Shown: piece by piece, positions 56,891-64,000 of the stretch
Numbering within the stretch: position 1 is the stretch's first letter
How the letters are laid out: each line of letters opens with the position of its first letter
Source of the DNA: Thermanaeromonas sp. C210
GTDB lineage: Bacteria; Bacillota; DSM-521; Neomoorellales; Neomoorellaceae
Direction: 5' to 3'
DNA: 64,000 bases
Assembly: GCF_013167955.1 (NCBI RefSeq)
Contig: NZ_BLWF01000002.1
Location: 62,001-126,000, forward strand
Translations under genes and position numbers: made by a program
Notes under the pieces: model-generated
Database searches by the model: none
What the model saw: the letters and a program-made list of their open reading frames with translations, nothing else
What the model was told of the DNA's origin: nothing

Positions 56891-56926
56891 AAAATAAAAG
56901 GCGGAAACCCCTGGGCTCCCGCCTTT
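56891..56926 (-). terminator. terminator after clpX
   Basis: Stem AAAGGCGG / CCGCCTTT with a 14-base loop, followed by TATTTTGCC in the minus direction (CTTTTATTTT overall). Ends the tig-clpP-clpX transcript and separates it from lonB. Confidence 0.85.
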
Positions 56927-56943
56927 CTCACCTAGATTTATCG

Positions 56944-58206
56944 TCACGCCGTCTCTTCTTTTTTCTTCTTGCGTTCTACCGTGGTGAGGAGAAGGGGCTC
57001 TTCCTTCCGCAAGATGACGTCCTTAGTAATCACACACTTGGTGACATTGCCCCGGGAAGGTATCTCATACATGACGTCCAGCATGACCTCTTCCAGAATG
57101 GACCGCAAGCCCCGGGCGCCGGTCTCCCTCTTGATGGCCTCTTTAGCAATGGCCACCAGGGCATCTTCTTTAAATTCCAAGGTGACGCCGTCCATTTCGA
57201 AGAGCTTCTGGTACTGCTTCACCAGGGCATTGCGCGGCTCCGTCAGCACCCGGATAAGGGCTTCTTCATCCAGGGCATCCAAGGTAACGATAATAGGCAG
57301 CCTGCCCACGAACTCCGGAATCAAACCGTATTTTAGGAGATCCATCGGCATTACGTGCTTCAGGATCTCGCCGATGTTGACTTCGTTTTTCCCTTGAATT
57401 TGGGCTCCGAAGCCCATGGTCTTCTTGGAAATGCGGTTCTTGATGATCTTATCCAAACCCTCAAAGGCCCCGCCGCAGATAAACAAGATGTTGGTGGTAT
57501 CGATCTGGATGAACTCCTGGTGGGGGTGTTTGCGGCCCCCCTGGGGCGGCACGCTGGCCACCGTCCCTTCCAGGATCTTTAGCAAAGCCTGCTGCACGCC
57601 CTCCCCGGAAACATCGCGGGTAATGGAGGGGTTTTCCGATTTGCGGGCGATCTTATCGATTTCGTCGATATAAACTATACCCTTTTCTGCCTTCTCCACA
57701 TCGTAGTCGGCCGCCTGGATGAGTTTCAGGAGTATATTTTCTACGTCTTCACCTACATAGCCGGCCTCGGTGAGGGACGTGGCGTCGGCAATGGCAAAGG
57801 GTACGTTGAGGATCTTAGCCAGTGTCTGGGCCAAGAGGGTCTTACCGCTTCCCGTAGGCCCGATCATGAGAATATTGCTCTTCTGAATTTCTACATCATC
57901 CAGTTTTAGGCCCAGATTAACCCTCTTATAGTGGTTGTACACCGCCACCGACAGGGCCTTCTTGGCGTGGTCTTGCCCTATTACATACTCATCGAGAATT
58001 TCCCTTATCTCCTTGGGCTTGGGAATCTCTCCTAGTTCCAGGCTTAGATCTTCATTCAGTTCTTCTTCGATAATTTCATTGCACAGCTCGATACATTCGT
58101 CACAGATATAAACCCCGGGTCCCGCCACCAGCTTCTTGACCTGATCCTGCAGCTTGCCGCAGAAAGAACACTTCAGTTGTCCCTTATCGTCGGTATACTT
58201 ATACAT
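56944..58206 (-). CDS. clpX: ClpXP unfoldase ClpX
   Basis: AAA+ hexamer that unfolds tagged proteins and feeds them to ClpP. The 420-residue product has the N-terminal four-cysteine zinc domain ([14 protein letters not shown] and CDECIEL), Walker [17 protein letters not shown] near 118, Walker [15 protein letters not shown] near 180 and the IGF-like ClpP-docking loop in the MGFGAQIQG region near 272. ATG 58206. It is the third gene of tig-clpP-clpX. Confidence 0.97.
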   Translation of the reverse strand: MYKYTDDKGQLKCSFCGKLQDQVKKLVAGPGVYICDECIELCNEIIEEELNEDLSLELGEIPKPKEIREILDEYVIGQDHAKKALSVAVYNHYKRVNLGLKLDDVEIQKSNILMIGPTGSGKTLLAQTLAKILNVPFAIADATSLTEAGYVGEDVENILLKLIQAADYDVEKAEKGIVYIDEIDKIARKSENPSITRDVSGEGVQQALLKILEGTVASVPPQGGRKHPHQEFIQIDTTNILFICGGAFEGLDKIIKNRISKKTMGFGAQIQGKNEVNIGEILKHVMPMDLLKYGLIPEFVGRLPIIVTLDALDEEALIRVLTEPRNALVKQYQKLFEMDGVTLEFKEDALVAIAKEAIKRETGARGLRSILEEVMLDVMYEIPSRGNVTKCVITKDVILRKEEPLLLTTVERKKKKEETA

Positions 58207-58230
58207 GTAGAGTTCACCTCGCTGTCGTGC

Positions 58231-58830
58231 CTATTTGGCGAGCAGCACGCGCCTGGTGATTACCTCATCAATAAGACCGTACTCCTTGGCTTCCAAGGCC
58301 GACATAAAATGGTCCCGGTCCGTATCCCTCGCTATGACCTCCACGGGTTTCCCCGTGATCTCGCTCAGAATCTGGTTCAGCTGGTCCCTTATCTTCATAA
58401 TACGCTTGGCGTGGATCTCAATATCCACCGCCTGACCCTGAGTGCCTCCCATGGGCTGGTGGATCATGATTTCGCTATGGGGCAAGGCATAGCGTTTTCC
58501 CTTAGCCCCCGCCGCCAGGAGAAAAGCACCCATGCTGGCGGCTAGCCCCACGCAAATAGTTGACACATCAGGCCTAATATACTGCATGGTATCGAAAATA
58601 GCCATGCCCGCCGTAATAGAACCCCCCGGACTGTTGATATAAAGGTGAATATCCTTGTCGGGGTCCTCGGCCTCCAAAAAGAGCATCTGGGCAATAACCA
58701 GATTGGCCACATGATCATCTATAGGGCTACCTAAGAAAATAATGCGGTCCTTTAGCAACCGGGAATAAATATCATAGGCTCGCTCGCCCCTATTGGTCTG
58801 CTCCACTACTATCGGCACCAGAACGGACAT
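58231..58830 (-). CDS. clpP: ClpP protease subunit
   Basis: Self-compartmentalised serine protease. The 199-residue product has the catalytic serine in [13 protein letters not shown] near residue 97, histidine in [12 protein letters not shown] near 122, and aspartate in the [19 protein letters not shown] segment near 170. ATG 58830 follows GGAGGTGGG; a GTG four codons up touches that site. The start lies within the 3' end of tig (41-base overlap). Confidence 0.97.
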   Translation of the reverse strand: MSVLVPIVVEQTNRGERAYDIYSRLLKDRIIFLGSPIDDHVANLVIAQMLFLEAEDPDKDIHLYINSPGGSITAGMAIFDTMQYIRPDVSTICVGLAASMGAFLLAAGAKGKRYALPHSEIMIHQPMGGTQGQAVDIEIHAKRIMKIRDQLNQILSEITGKPVEVIARDTDRDHFMSALEAKEYGLIDEVITRRVLLAK

Positions 58831-60130
58831 CTTCAGGCCCACCTCCGTCTGCAGGGATGCTGTTGCTTACTAGATACTCGATGGTCTTATTAATTATAAT
58901 ATCGTATCGCAGCCCATCCAAATTATTTTCCATTCTCTCCCGGACTTTTTCCACTGGCTGCTGCAGGAGCTGGGCCATTTTCTCTATCTCCCGGTCCACA
59001 TCCTCCTGCGTAGCTTCCATGCCTTCGGCCTTGGCTATGGCTTCCAGGACTAAATCTGTTTTTACGTCCTTCTCGGCCTGAGGCCGCAGGTCTTCCTTCA
59101 ACTGCTCCCAGGTTTTCCCCGACCGTTCCATGAGCTGCTCCAGGGAGACGCCCTGACTCTGGAGGCGCCAAGCCATATCATTAATCAAATAGCCAATGCG
59201 CCTCTCTACCAGCACCGGGGGTAATTCGACAGCGGCATTTGCTACCGCCTTTTCTATTACTTGGCGGCGCACTTCTGCTGCCGCCCTCTGCTCCTGCTCC
59301 TCCCTCAGGCGTTCGCGGATATCCTCCTTGAGTTCCTCCAGGGTTTCGTACTCGCTGACGTCCTTGGCAAACTCATCATCGAGGGGCGCGAGCTGTTTCC
59401 GTTTGATGCCCCGTATTTTAACGGCAAAAACCGCTTCCTTACCGGCCAGCTCTTGGCGGTGATAGTCTGCCGGGAAGGTCACCTTTACTTCCCGTTCTTC
59501 ATCTACCTTGGCTCCCACCAACTGGGCCTCAAAGCCCCGAATGAAAGTACCGGAACCGATTTCTAGAGGGTAGTTTTCCCCTTTAAGGCCGGGATAATCT
59601 TGGCCTTCCACTTCACCTTTAAAGTCTATTATCGCCGTATCACCCTCTTGTAGGGAGCCTTCCTCTACGTCTTTAAGCTGGGCAAATCTCTCCTGCAGGC
59701 GCTTTAAAAAAGCCTCCACATCTTCATCGGTAACTTTTACCTCCGGCCGCTCTACCGGAATCCCTTTGTATTGTCCGAGCTGGACTTCGGGTTTGACGTC
59801 AACCGTGGCTTTGAAAATAAGGGGCCGGCCTTCCTCTGCCTGGACGATCTCTACCTCCGGTTGGTCGATGGGCTCAATCTTGGTTTCTTCTACCGCTTCC
59901 CGGTAGGCCGAAGGGATGACTATATCCATAGCCTCATGGTAAAGAGGCTCCTTGCCCATGTAGCGCTCTAAGATAAACCGGGGTGCTTTCCCTCTGCGGA
60001 AGCCCGGTATGTTGACCTGGCGTACCAGCTTCCGATAGGCCTTATCCAGTGCCTGCTCCAGCCGGGGAGCTTCCACCTCCACTTCCAGGATTACCCGGTT
60101 CTTCTCTAGCTTTTCCACCGTTGCCTTCAT
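58790..60130 (-). CDS. tig: trigger factor
   Basis: Ribosome-bound chaperone and prolyl isomerase. The 446-residue product has the ribosome-binding domain with [19 protein letters not shown] near residue 40 (the GFRxGKxP signature), an FKBP-type domain around 150-240 ([19 protein letters not shown]) and the C-terminal helical arms. It ends in a short low-complexity tail that overlaps clpP. ATG 60130 has GAGGAGGAG upstream. First gene of the tig-clpP-clpX operon. Confidence 0.96.
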   Translation of the reverse strand: MKATVEKLEKNRVILEVEVEAPRLEQALDKAYRKLVRQVNIPGFRRGKAPRFILERYMGKEPLYHEAMDIVIPSAYREAVEETKIEPIDQPEVEIVQAEEGRPLIFKATVDVKPEVQLGQYKGIPVERPEVKVTDEDVEAFLKRLQERFAQLKDVEEGSLQEGDTAIIDFKGEVEGQDYPGLKGENYPLEIGSGTFIRGFEAQLVGAKVDEEREVKVTFPADYHRQELAGKEAVFAVKIRGIKRKQLAPLDDEFAKDVSEYETLEELKEDIRERLREEQEQRAAAEVRRQVIEKAVANAAVELPPVLVERRIGYLINDMAWRLQSQGVSLEQLMERSGKTWEQLKEDLRPQAEKDVKTDLVLEAIAKAEGMEATQEDVDREIEKMAQLLQQPVEKVRERMENNLDGLRYDIIINKTIEYLVSNSIPADGGGPEDVRSGADSSGADQ

Positions 60131-60481
60131 TTATGCCCTGCTCCTCCTCAGGTCCGACACTTGTTCATATTATGCTGGAACCTACGGAATTATTTCGCTA
60201 CGCGGCTTACCTTTTCCTGCCGTCCAAGTATAAATTATCGGCCACTACAATAATACCTCGGCCGACCGTCCTGCAACCTAAGCCGAGGTGGTAAGAACAA
60301 AAGTCTTGCCTCTCGTTTCGTAGCCGCATTGTATCAGATAAGATCAGGACCTGTCAAGGGAGACCGCGCAGGCGTCCCCCCGACACCGGTGCCAAACTTG
60401 AACGCATCGCGTTGGCGCCCTGCAAGGCTAAAACATTCCAACAAAAGTCCGGGCCTTTTAACCCGGAACCCTGCTAGAAAC
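60131..60481 (-). other. 351-base gap upstream of tig
   Basis: It must hold the tig promoter; the only candidate seen is a CATAAT box (complement of about 60166-60171) without a convincing -35. A GC-rich stretch at about 60360-60430 is open on the minus strand (60334-60540), but that frame runs into a tRNA and resembles no known protein. Nothing else is recognised. Confidence 0.4.
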
Positions 60482-60521
60482 AAAGGGCGGGCGATAGCCA
60501 CAACGCCTTCCGCCCGCCTTT
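60482..60521 (-). terminator. terminator of the tRNA cluster
   Basis: Stem AAAGGCGGGCG / CGCCCGCCCTTT with a loop of about 17 bases, followed by GTTTC in the minus direction, ten bases past tRNA-Lys. T run is short but the stem is very stable. Confidence 0.75.
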
Positions 60522-60529
60522 CCCCTTGT

Positions 60530-60605
60530 TGGTGAGCCATGGAGGAATCGAACCTCCGACACCCTGATTAAAAGTCAGGTGCTCTACCTACTGAGCTAAT
60601 GGCTC
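60530..60605 (-). tRNA. tRNA-Lys (anticodon TTT)
   Basis: Complete cloverleaf: acceptor GAGCCAT / ATGGCTC, T loop GGTTCGATTCC, anticodon loop CTTTTAA giving TTT. The CCA end is encoded. Confidence 0.96.
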
Positions 60606-60614
60606 ATGCACATA

Positions 60615-60689
60615 TGGCTGGGGCGGCTGGATTCGAACCAACGCATGACGGATCCAAAGTCCGTTGCCTTACCGCTTGGCTACGCCCCA
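60615..60689 (-). tRNA. tRNA-Gln (anticodon TTG)
   Basis: Acceptor TGGGGCG / CGCCCCA with discriminator G and encoded CCA; anticodon loop CTTTGGA gives TTG; T arm GGTTCGAATCC. Confidence 0.96.
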
Positions 60690-60705
60690 GCACTAATTAT
60701 CTAAT

Positions 60706-60783
60706 TGGGGTGGGTGAAGGGACTCGAACCCATGACCCCCAGGGCCACAACCTGGTGCTCTAACCAACTGAGCTACACCCACC
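60706..60783 (-). tRNA. tRNA-His (anticodon GTG)
   Basis: Acceptor GTGGGTG / CACCCAC with discriminator C, the extra 5' G (position -1) encoded, and CCA encoded. Anticodon loop TTGTGGC gives GTG. Confidence 0.96.
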
Positions 60784-60812
60784 ACGTAGCCGTACACTTT
60801 TATTCATTAACA

Positions 60813-60889
60813 TGGCGCGCCTGGCAGGATTCGAACCTGCGGCCCGCGGCTTAGAAGGCCGCTGCTCTGTCCAGCTGAGCTACAGGCGC
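60813..60889 (-). tRNA. tRNA-Arg (anticodon TCT)
   Basis: Acceptor GCGCCTG / CAGGCGC with discriminator G and encoded CCA; anticodon loop CTTCTAA gives TCT; T arm GGTTCGAATCC. Confidence 0.96.
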
Positions 60890-60907
60890 CCTAGATGATC
60901 GCAAGTA

Positions 60908-60981
60908 TGGAGCGGGTGATGGGAATCGAACCCACGCAACCAGCTTGGAAGGCTGGGGCTCTACCATTGAGCTACACCCGC
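60908..60981 (-). tRNA. tRNA-Gly (anticodon TCC)
   Basis: Acceptor GCGGGTG / CACCCGC, discriminator T, encoded CCA; anticodon loop CTTCCAA gives TCC. First tRNA of the cluster in transcription order. Confidence 0.96.
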
Positions 60982-60993
60982 ATGGCAACATTA

Positions 60994-61022
60994 ATTATAC
61001 TTCATAAACCTACAGTCGTCAA
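60994..61022 (-). promoter_or_regulatory. promoter of the tRNA cluster
   Basis: TTGACG (complement of 61017-61022) and a perfect TATAAT (complement of 60994-60999) with 17-base spacing, directly ahead of tRNA-Gly. Strong sigma-A promoter. Confidence 0.9.
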
Positions 61023-61074
61023 CCGCTATCAAAACCTACGTATCCTATCCCGTCTCTTTGCCGGGCAGGCCTAC

Positions 61075-61296
61075 TTGGGCTTGGAAGTGAGCGACTAAAC
61101 TCGAAGGGTAGCCATGCTTAAGCTTCACGACAGACGGAGGCAGGCTTGAGACCAAGGATAGGCCGCGGCCGGCAACTGAGGCAGGAAGCCTAACTTGCCG
61201 GGAAGCCTGCCGGAGCCTTGAGCCCAGCGTCTAGCTTGGCCCGGAAGGTCTCCCAAGGGCAAGCCAAGGAGACCTGGGATCAAAAACGGGGACAGC
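61075..61296 (+). repeat. dispersed repeat, copy B
   Basis: Aligns co-linearly with 31015-31250, sharing GGCAACTGAGGCAGGA, CCGGAGCCTTGAG and several shorter blocks, with substitutions and small indels between. It fills the whole gap between the tRNA promoter and rdgB. A minus-strand frame (61125-61307) shares an LPQLPA stretch with the frame in copy A, which could be chance from the DNA similarity. Confidence 0.6.
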
Positions 61297-61899
61297 TCAG
61301 CCCTCAAAAACCTTCACCAGAACAGGCCAAAGGTCGCGCACGGCCCGGGCCCGGTGGCTGATGTTGTTCTTGACTTCCGGTCCCAGCTCCGCCAGGGTCT
61401 TACCCCATTCGGGGAGCAAAAACAGGGGATCATAACCGAAGCCCTCTCGGCCGCGGGGTTCCCTGGTAATAAAGCCTTCAAGAAACCCCCTGCCCGTATA
61501 GGTATCGCCCTGGGCCGTGCATAGGGCCAGCACACAGCAAAAGCGCGCCCGCCGTAGTTCCTCCGGGTAGGGTTCCAGGAGGCGTAGGAGCTTCTCGTTG
61601 TTCCTGGCATCGTCGGCCCCTTCGCCGGCAAAGCGCGAGGAATAGAGTCCCGGCGCGCCACCTAAAGCTTCCACCTCCAGCCCCGAATCGTCCCCCAAGG
61701 CCGAGAGCCCCAACCAGCTGGACACTAACCGGGCCTTAAAAAGGGCGTTCTCTTCAAAGGTGCGGCCTGTTTCCGGAGGCAGGGACAGGCCAGGAAAATC
61801 CAGCAGGGAATATACCTCCAGCCGGAGGGGGGCGAGGAGTTCCTCGAACTCTCTAACCTTACCCCTGTTGCGCGTCGCTAGGACCAGCTTCCTCTGCAT
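61297..61899 (-). CDS. rdgB: XTP/dITP pyrophosphatase RdgB (HAM1 family)
   Basis: Removes ITP and XTP (and deoxy forms) from the nucleotide pool. The 200-residue product has [19 protein letters not shown] at the N-terminus, [18 protein letters not shown] near 67, [19 protein letters not shown] near 86 and the [20 protein letters not shown] block near 152. ATG 61899 lies within rph (41-base overlap). Confidence 0.97.
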   Translation of the reverse strand: MQRKLVLATRNRGKVREFEELLAPLRLEVYSLLDFPGLSLPPETGRTFEENALFKARLVSSWLGLSALGDDSGLEVEALGGAPGLYSSRFAGEGADDARNNEKLLRLLEPYPEELRRARFCCVLALCTAQGDTYTGRGFLEGFITREPRGREGFGYDPLFLLPEWGKTLAELGPEVKNNISHRARAVRDLWPVLVKVFEG

Positions 61900-62641
61900 C
61901 CCTCGCTACCACCTTTAGGGCTAAGTCTCCCAGGGCCTTTTTCTGGGCCTGAATGAGCTCCCCGATTCCGAGCCAGGCCAGGTCCAGCATGGCGTCCATT
62001 TCGGCCCGGGAAAAGGTACTCCCTTCCGCCGTGCCCTGGACTTCCACTAGCTGGCCGCCTCCGGTCATGACCACGTTCATATCCACCTGGGCCATGGCAT
62101 CCTCCTCAAAGGCCAGGTCTAGAAGGAGCTCTCCTCCCACTATGCCCACACTAGTAGCGGCCAGAAAATCCCGGACCGGCAGGTGGGGAATTACGCCGGC
62201 TTCTTGGAGCCCATGCAGGGCCCCCACCAAGGCCACAAATCCCCCGGTAATGGCCGCGGTCCTGGTGCCCCCATCGGCTTGAAGCACATCGCAGTCCACC
62301 CAAATGGTCCTCTCCCCTAAAAGGCCTAGGTCGACCACACTTCGAAGGGCGCGGCCGATGAGGCGCTGGATTTCATGGGTCCGGCCGCTAACCCTCCCCT
62401 TGGCCGCTTCGCGGACCGTCCTTTCCTTAGTGGACCGGGGCAGGAGGGAATATTCGGCTGTTATCCATCCCCTTCCCGAACCCTTTAGGAAGGGCGGCAC
62501 TTTTTCTTCTACGCTGGCACTGCACAAAACCCAGGTTTCTCCCAGGGTGATTAGAGCCGAACCCTCTGCGTATTTGAGGTAGCCGGGTTCGATGTTCACC
62601 GGTCGCAGTTCCCGGGCTCCCCGGCCGTCCCTTCTAATCAT
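61859..62641 (-). CDS. rph: ribonuclease PH
   Basis: Phosphorolytic 3' exoribonuclease that trims tRNA ends. The 260-residue product starts [20 protein letters not shown], has [18 protein letters not shown] near 50, [19 protein letters not shown] near 88 and the [19 protein letters not shown] block near 115. ATG 62641. Its adjacency to rdgB and murI is the normal Firmicutes arrangement; a tRNA cluster lies a kilobase away. Confidence 0.97.
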   Translation of the reverse strand: MIRRDGRGARELRPVNIEPGYLKYAEGSALITLGETWVLCSASVEEKVPPFLKGSGRGWITAEYSLLPRSTKERTVREAAKGRVSGRTHEIQRLIGRALRSVVDLGLLGERTIWVDCDVLQADGGTRTAAITGGFVALVGALHGLQEAGVIPHLPVRDFLAATSVGIVGGELLLDLAFEEDAMAQVDMNVVMTGGGQLVEVQGTAEGSTFSRAEMDAMLDLAWLGIGELIQAQKKALGDLALKVVARDAEEAGPSDAQQG

Positions 62642-62668
62642 GCCCCCTCATCACCTTTCTCCTGCAGG

Positions 62669-63478
62669 TCAGTCCAGGAGCTTGACGCGGCGCGCAGCCT
62701 TGAGCTCCGGCCAGCCCACCAGTTTTTGAGCCACCTGGCGAAAACTTTCTGCCGAACCGCTCACTAAAAAGGTATGGGCCTGGGAGCCGTGAACACAGCG
62801 CAGGCCACCGTGCCGCTCGAGGAGGTCACCCAGTTCCCGGGCGGTACTCGCCGCCGGATCTACTAAAGTTACCCCTTCTCCCGCCACCTCATGGATTACC
62901 GGTGCTAAAAAGGGATAATGGGTGCACCCCAAAAGGAGCGTATCGATACCCTCCTTCACCAGGGGCTCTACATATTCGGCCACCGCCTGGCGAGCCTCCG
63001 GCCCCTCCACTCTCCCCGCTTCCACCAGGGGTACCAGGCGGGGACACGCCTGGGGATAAACCTTCAGGCGGGGTTCCAGGGATTGAAGCAATCGGGCATG
63101 GATGCCACTGGCAATGGTAGCTTCCGTGGCCAGCACGCCGATACGGCCGCTACGGGTCACTGCCAGGGCTTCCCGGACCCCGGGTTCAATGACCCCGATA
63201 ATGGGGACGCTATATTTATTTTTTAGATAGTCTAAGGCTATAGCAGAAGTAGTATTGCAAGCATCAACTATCGCTTTAACCCCTTGCTCCACCAGATAGG
63301 ACACAATGGCATCGGCATAGGCTATCAGCTCCTCTACCTTTTTGGAGCCGTACGGTACGTGAGCCGTGTCACCGTAGTAAATGATAGTTTCTGCAGGAAG
63401 CTGGCGAACTATTTCCCGGACTACAGTTAACCCGCCGACCCCGGAATCAAACACACCCACCGGCTGTTCTGGCAGCAC
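62669..63478 (-). CDS. murI: glutamate racemase
   Basis: Makes D-glutamate for peptidoglycan. The 269-residue product has GVFDSGVGGLTVVREI near residue 8 and the two catalytic cysteines in DACNTTSAIA near 70 and LLGCTHYPFL near 183. The start is GTG at 63478, 10 bases past GGAG; no ATG is in frame nearby. Probably first gene of murI-rph-rdgB. Confidence 0.97.
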   Translation of the reverse strand: MLPEQPVGVFDSGVGGLTVVREIVRQLPAETIIYYGDTAHVPYGSKKVEELIAYADAIVSYLVEQGVKAIVDACNTTSAIALDYLKNKYSVPIIGVIEPGVREALAVTRSGRIGVLATEATIASGIHARLLQSLEPRLKVYPQACPRLVPLVEAGRVEGPEARQAVAEYVEPLVKEGIDTLLLGCTHYPFLAPVIHEVAGEGVTLVDPAASTARELGDLLERHGGLRCVHGSQAHTFLVSGSAESFRQVAQKLVGWPELKAARRVKLLD

Positions 63479-63826
63479 CCTTGTTCATCTCCTTCGTAAG
63501 ATACACCCCTTCTACGACGACTGGTGTTAAATCTTTTACTATATATGTAAGTATTGCCGTCCGTAGCACCCGTTCACCGGTGCACCTAAGCCATTCTAGC
63601 AGAGAAAACAAAGGCTGACAAGGAAGCTGCCAGGTGAGGCATCTGCGTTGTGGCCGATTTTTTAGAAGGCCTTGACATAATCTTACAGAAGCAACCCTAT
63701 AATTAATAGGGTAGGCGCCTCAGGAATATAAAAAGCCTTAAGGAGATGGCAAGCGTTGGTAAAATAACCCCAAAAAGGGTATATTACTTCTTCTACCACC
63801 CTTTATGGTAGTATCTACCACTTAAT
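63479..63826 (-). other. 348-base gap between murI and the transposase remnant
   Basis: Low-GC compared with its surroundings. It contains TTGACA on the plus strand at 63673-63678 with TATAAT 20 bases later (a long spacer), the palindrome at 63695-63711, and TACCAC/GTGGTA-like short repeats near 63795-63822 that may mark the end of the insertion sequence. No gene was recognised. Confidence 0.4.
63695..63711. other. CCCTAT-AATTA-ATAGGG palindrome
   Basis: Six-base arms around a 5-base centre, overlapping a TATAAT box. Could be an operator or a short hairpin; no nearby plus-strand gene is visible to be controlled. Confidence 0.4.
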
Positions 63827-64000
63827 TTAGGCTGCCTTTACTAAACTGCGTAGGTTTTCTCCTTTCTTTTCTCGTATCCTCCCTAGCGCCATGGCCAGCA
63901 TCACCGCTAACGCTAGAGCGCATGTTAAACTCATCTTCTTTAATCCTCGAATAAAGTGTTGCTCAAAACCAAAACTCTGGTCTAATCGGCTGTTTACTCG
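63827..64000 (-). CDS. transposase C-terminal end, cut by window
   Basis: The last 58 codons of a minus-strand frame that enters from beyond the window and stops with TAA at 63829-63827. It reads RVNSRLDQSFGFEQHFIRG, then a hydrophobic alanine/leucine-rich helix and ends IREKKGENLRSLVKAA. This pattern (a basic RVNSRL segment, a GL-type turn, a hydrophobic helix and a short basic tail) resembles the C-termini of DDE transposases of IS4/IS1182-like groups. It is too short for an IS family call. Whether the gene is intact cannot be seen. Confidence 0.6.
   Translation of the reverse strand, partial: RVNSRLDQSFGFEQHFIRGLKKMSLTCALALAVMLAMALGRIREKKGENLRSLVKAA

Noticed and set aside
60334-60540. 68-codon minus-strand frame downstream of the tRNA cluster
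   Set aside because: It begins inside tRNA-Lys, spans the cluster terminator and has no recognisable homology.

Overview
The window looks like the chromosome of a moderately GC-rich, anaerobic, spore-forming Firmicute of the Moorella/Thermanaeromonas type. The signs are the gene set (spo0B-like phosphotransferase, spoIVFA/spoIVFB, forespore-type lonB beside lonA, Rex, a CIRCE-controlled groESL, Prp-type processing of ribosomal protein L27), the frequent GTG/TTG starts behind strong GGAGG sites, and a tungsten-type aldehyde:ferredoxin oxidoreductase. The genus is inferred from gene order, not from a database search. Every recognised gene lies on the minus strand, so each operon reads from high to low coordinates.

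Layout from low to high coordinates. (1) 1-13.4 kb: 3' cut uppP, comEA, an NhaD/ArsB-type transporter, an MTH1187-type protein, then the backbone run rplU-prp-rpmA-spo0B-obgE-proB-proA-nadD-yqeK-rsfS-leuS, started by a good promoter and an L21-type leader. (2) 13.7-28.2 kb: a self-contained carbohydrate island. It holds a GntR/UTRA regulator, an SDR, a ribose-type ABC importer, a TIM-barrel epimerase, a Gfo/Idh/MocA oxidoreductase, AOR with a MoaD-like protein, a 2-hydroxyacid dehydrogenase, a zinc alcohol dehydrogenase, a cupin phosphoglucose isomerase and an FGGY kinase. Two nearly identical 24-bp palindromic sites, before the regulator and before the importer, look like GntR operators. (3) 28.4-32.9 kb: two radical-SAM-linked proteins, a dispersed repeat, spoIVFB and spoIVFA. 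(4) 33.2-38.9 kb: a TPP-riboswitch thiazole operon (thiE-thiS-thiG and a HydG-like radical SAM enzyme in the thiH position), and groES-groEL with CIRCE. (5) 38.9-49.7 kb: rodA, minE-minD-minC, mrdA, mreD-mreC-mreB, radC, maf, rex, folC. (6) 49.8-60.1 kb: valS, lonA, lonB, clpX, clpP, tig. (7) 60.5-64 kb: five tRNA genes with their own promoter and terminator, a second repeat copy, rdgB-rph-murI, and the 3' end of a transposase gene running off the window.

The backbone blocks (cell shape, division, proteolysis, sporulation membrane protease, translation) are in an order familiar from this group. The island in region 2 is the main departure: it splits rplU from the radical-SAM pair that normally lies close by, and it links import of a sugar-like substrate, several NAD(P)-type oxidation/epimerisation steps and a ferredoxin-reducing tungstoenzyme under one probable repressor. 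Its substrate cannot be read from sequence. Other points of interest are the HydG signature in a thiamine operon, a MinC that lacks its N-terminal domain, a long charged insertion in PBP2, a hairpin between the solute-binding protein and ATPase genes, and a promoter-terminator arrangement before valS.
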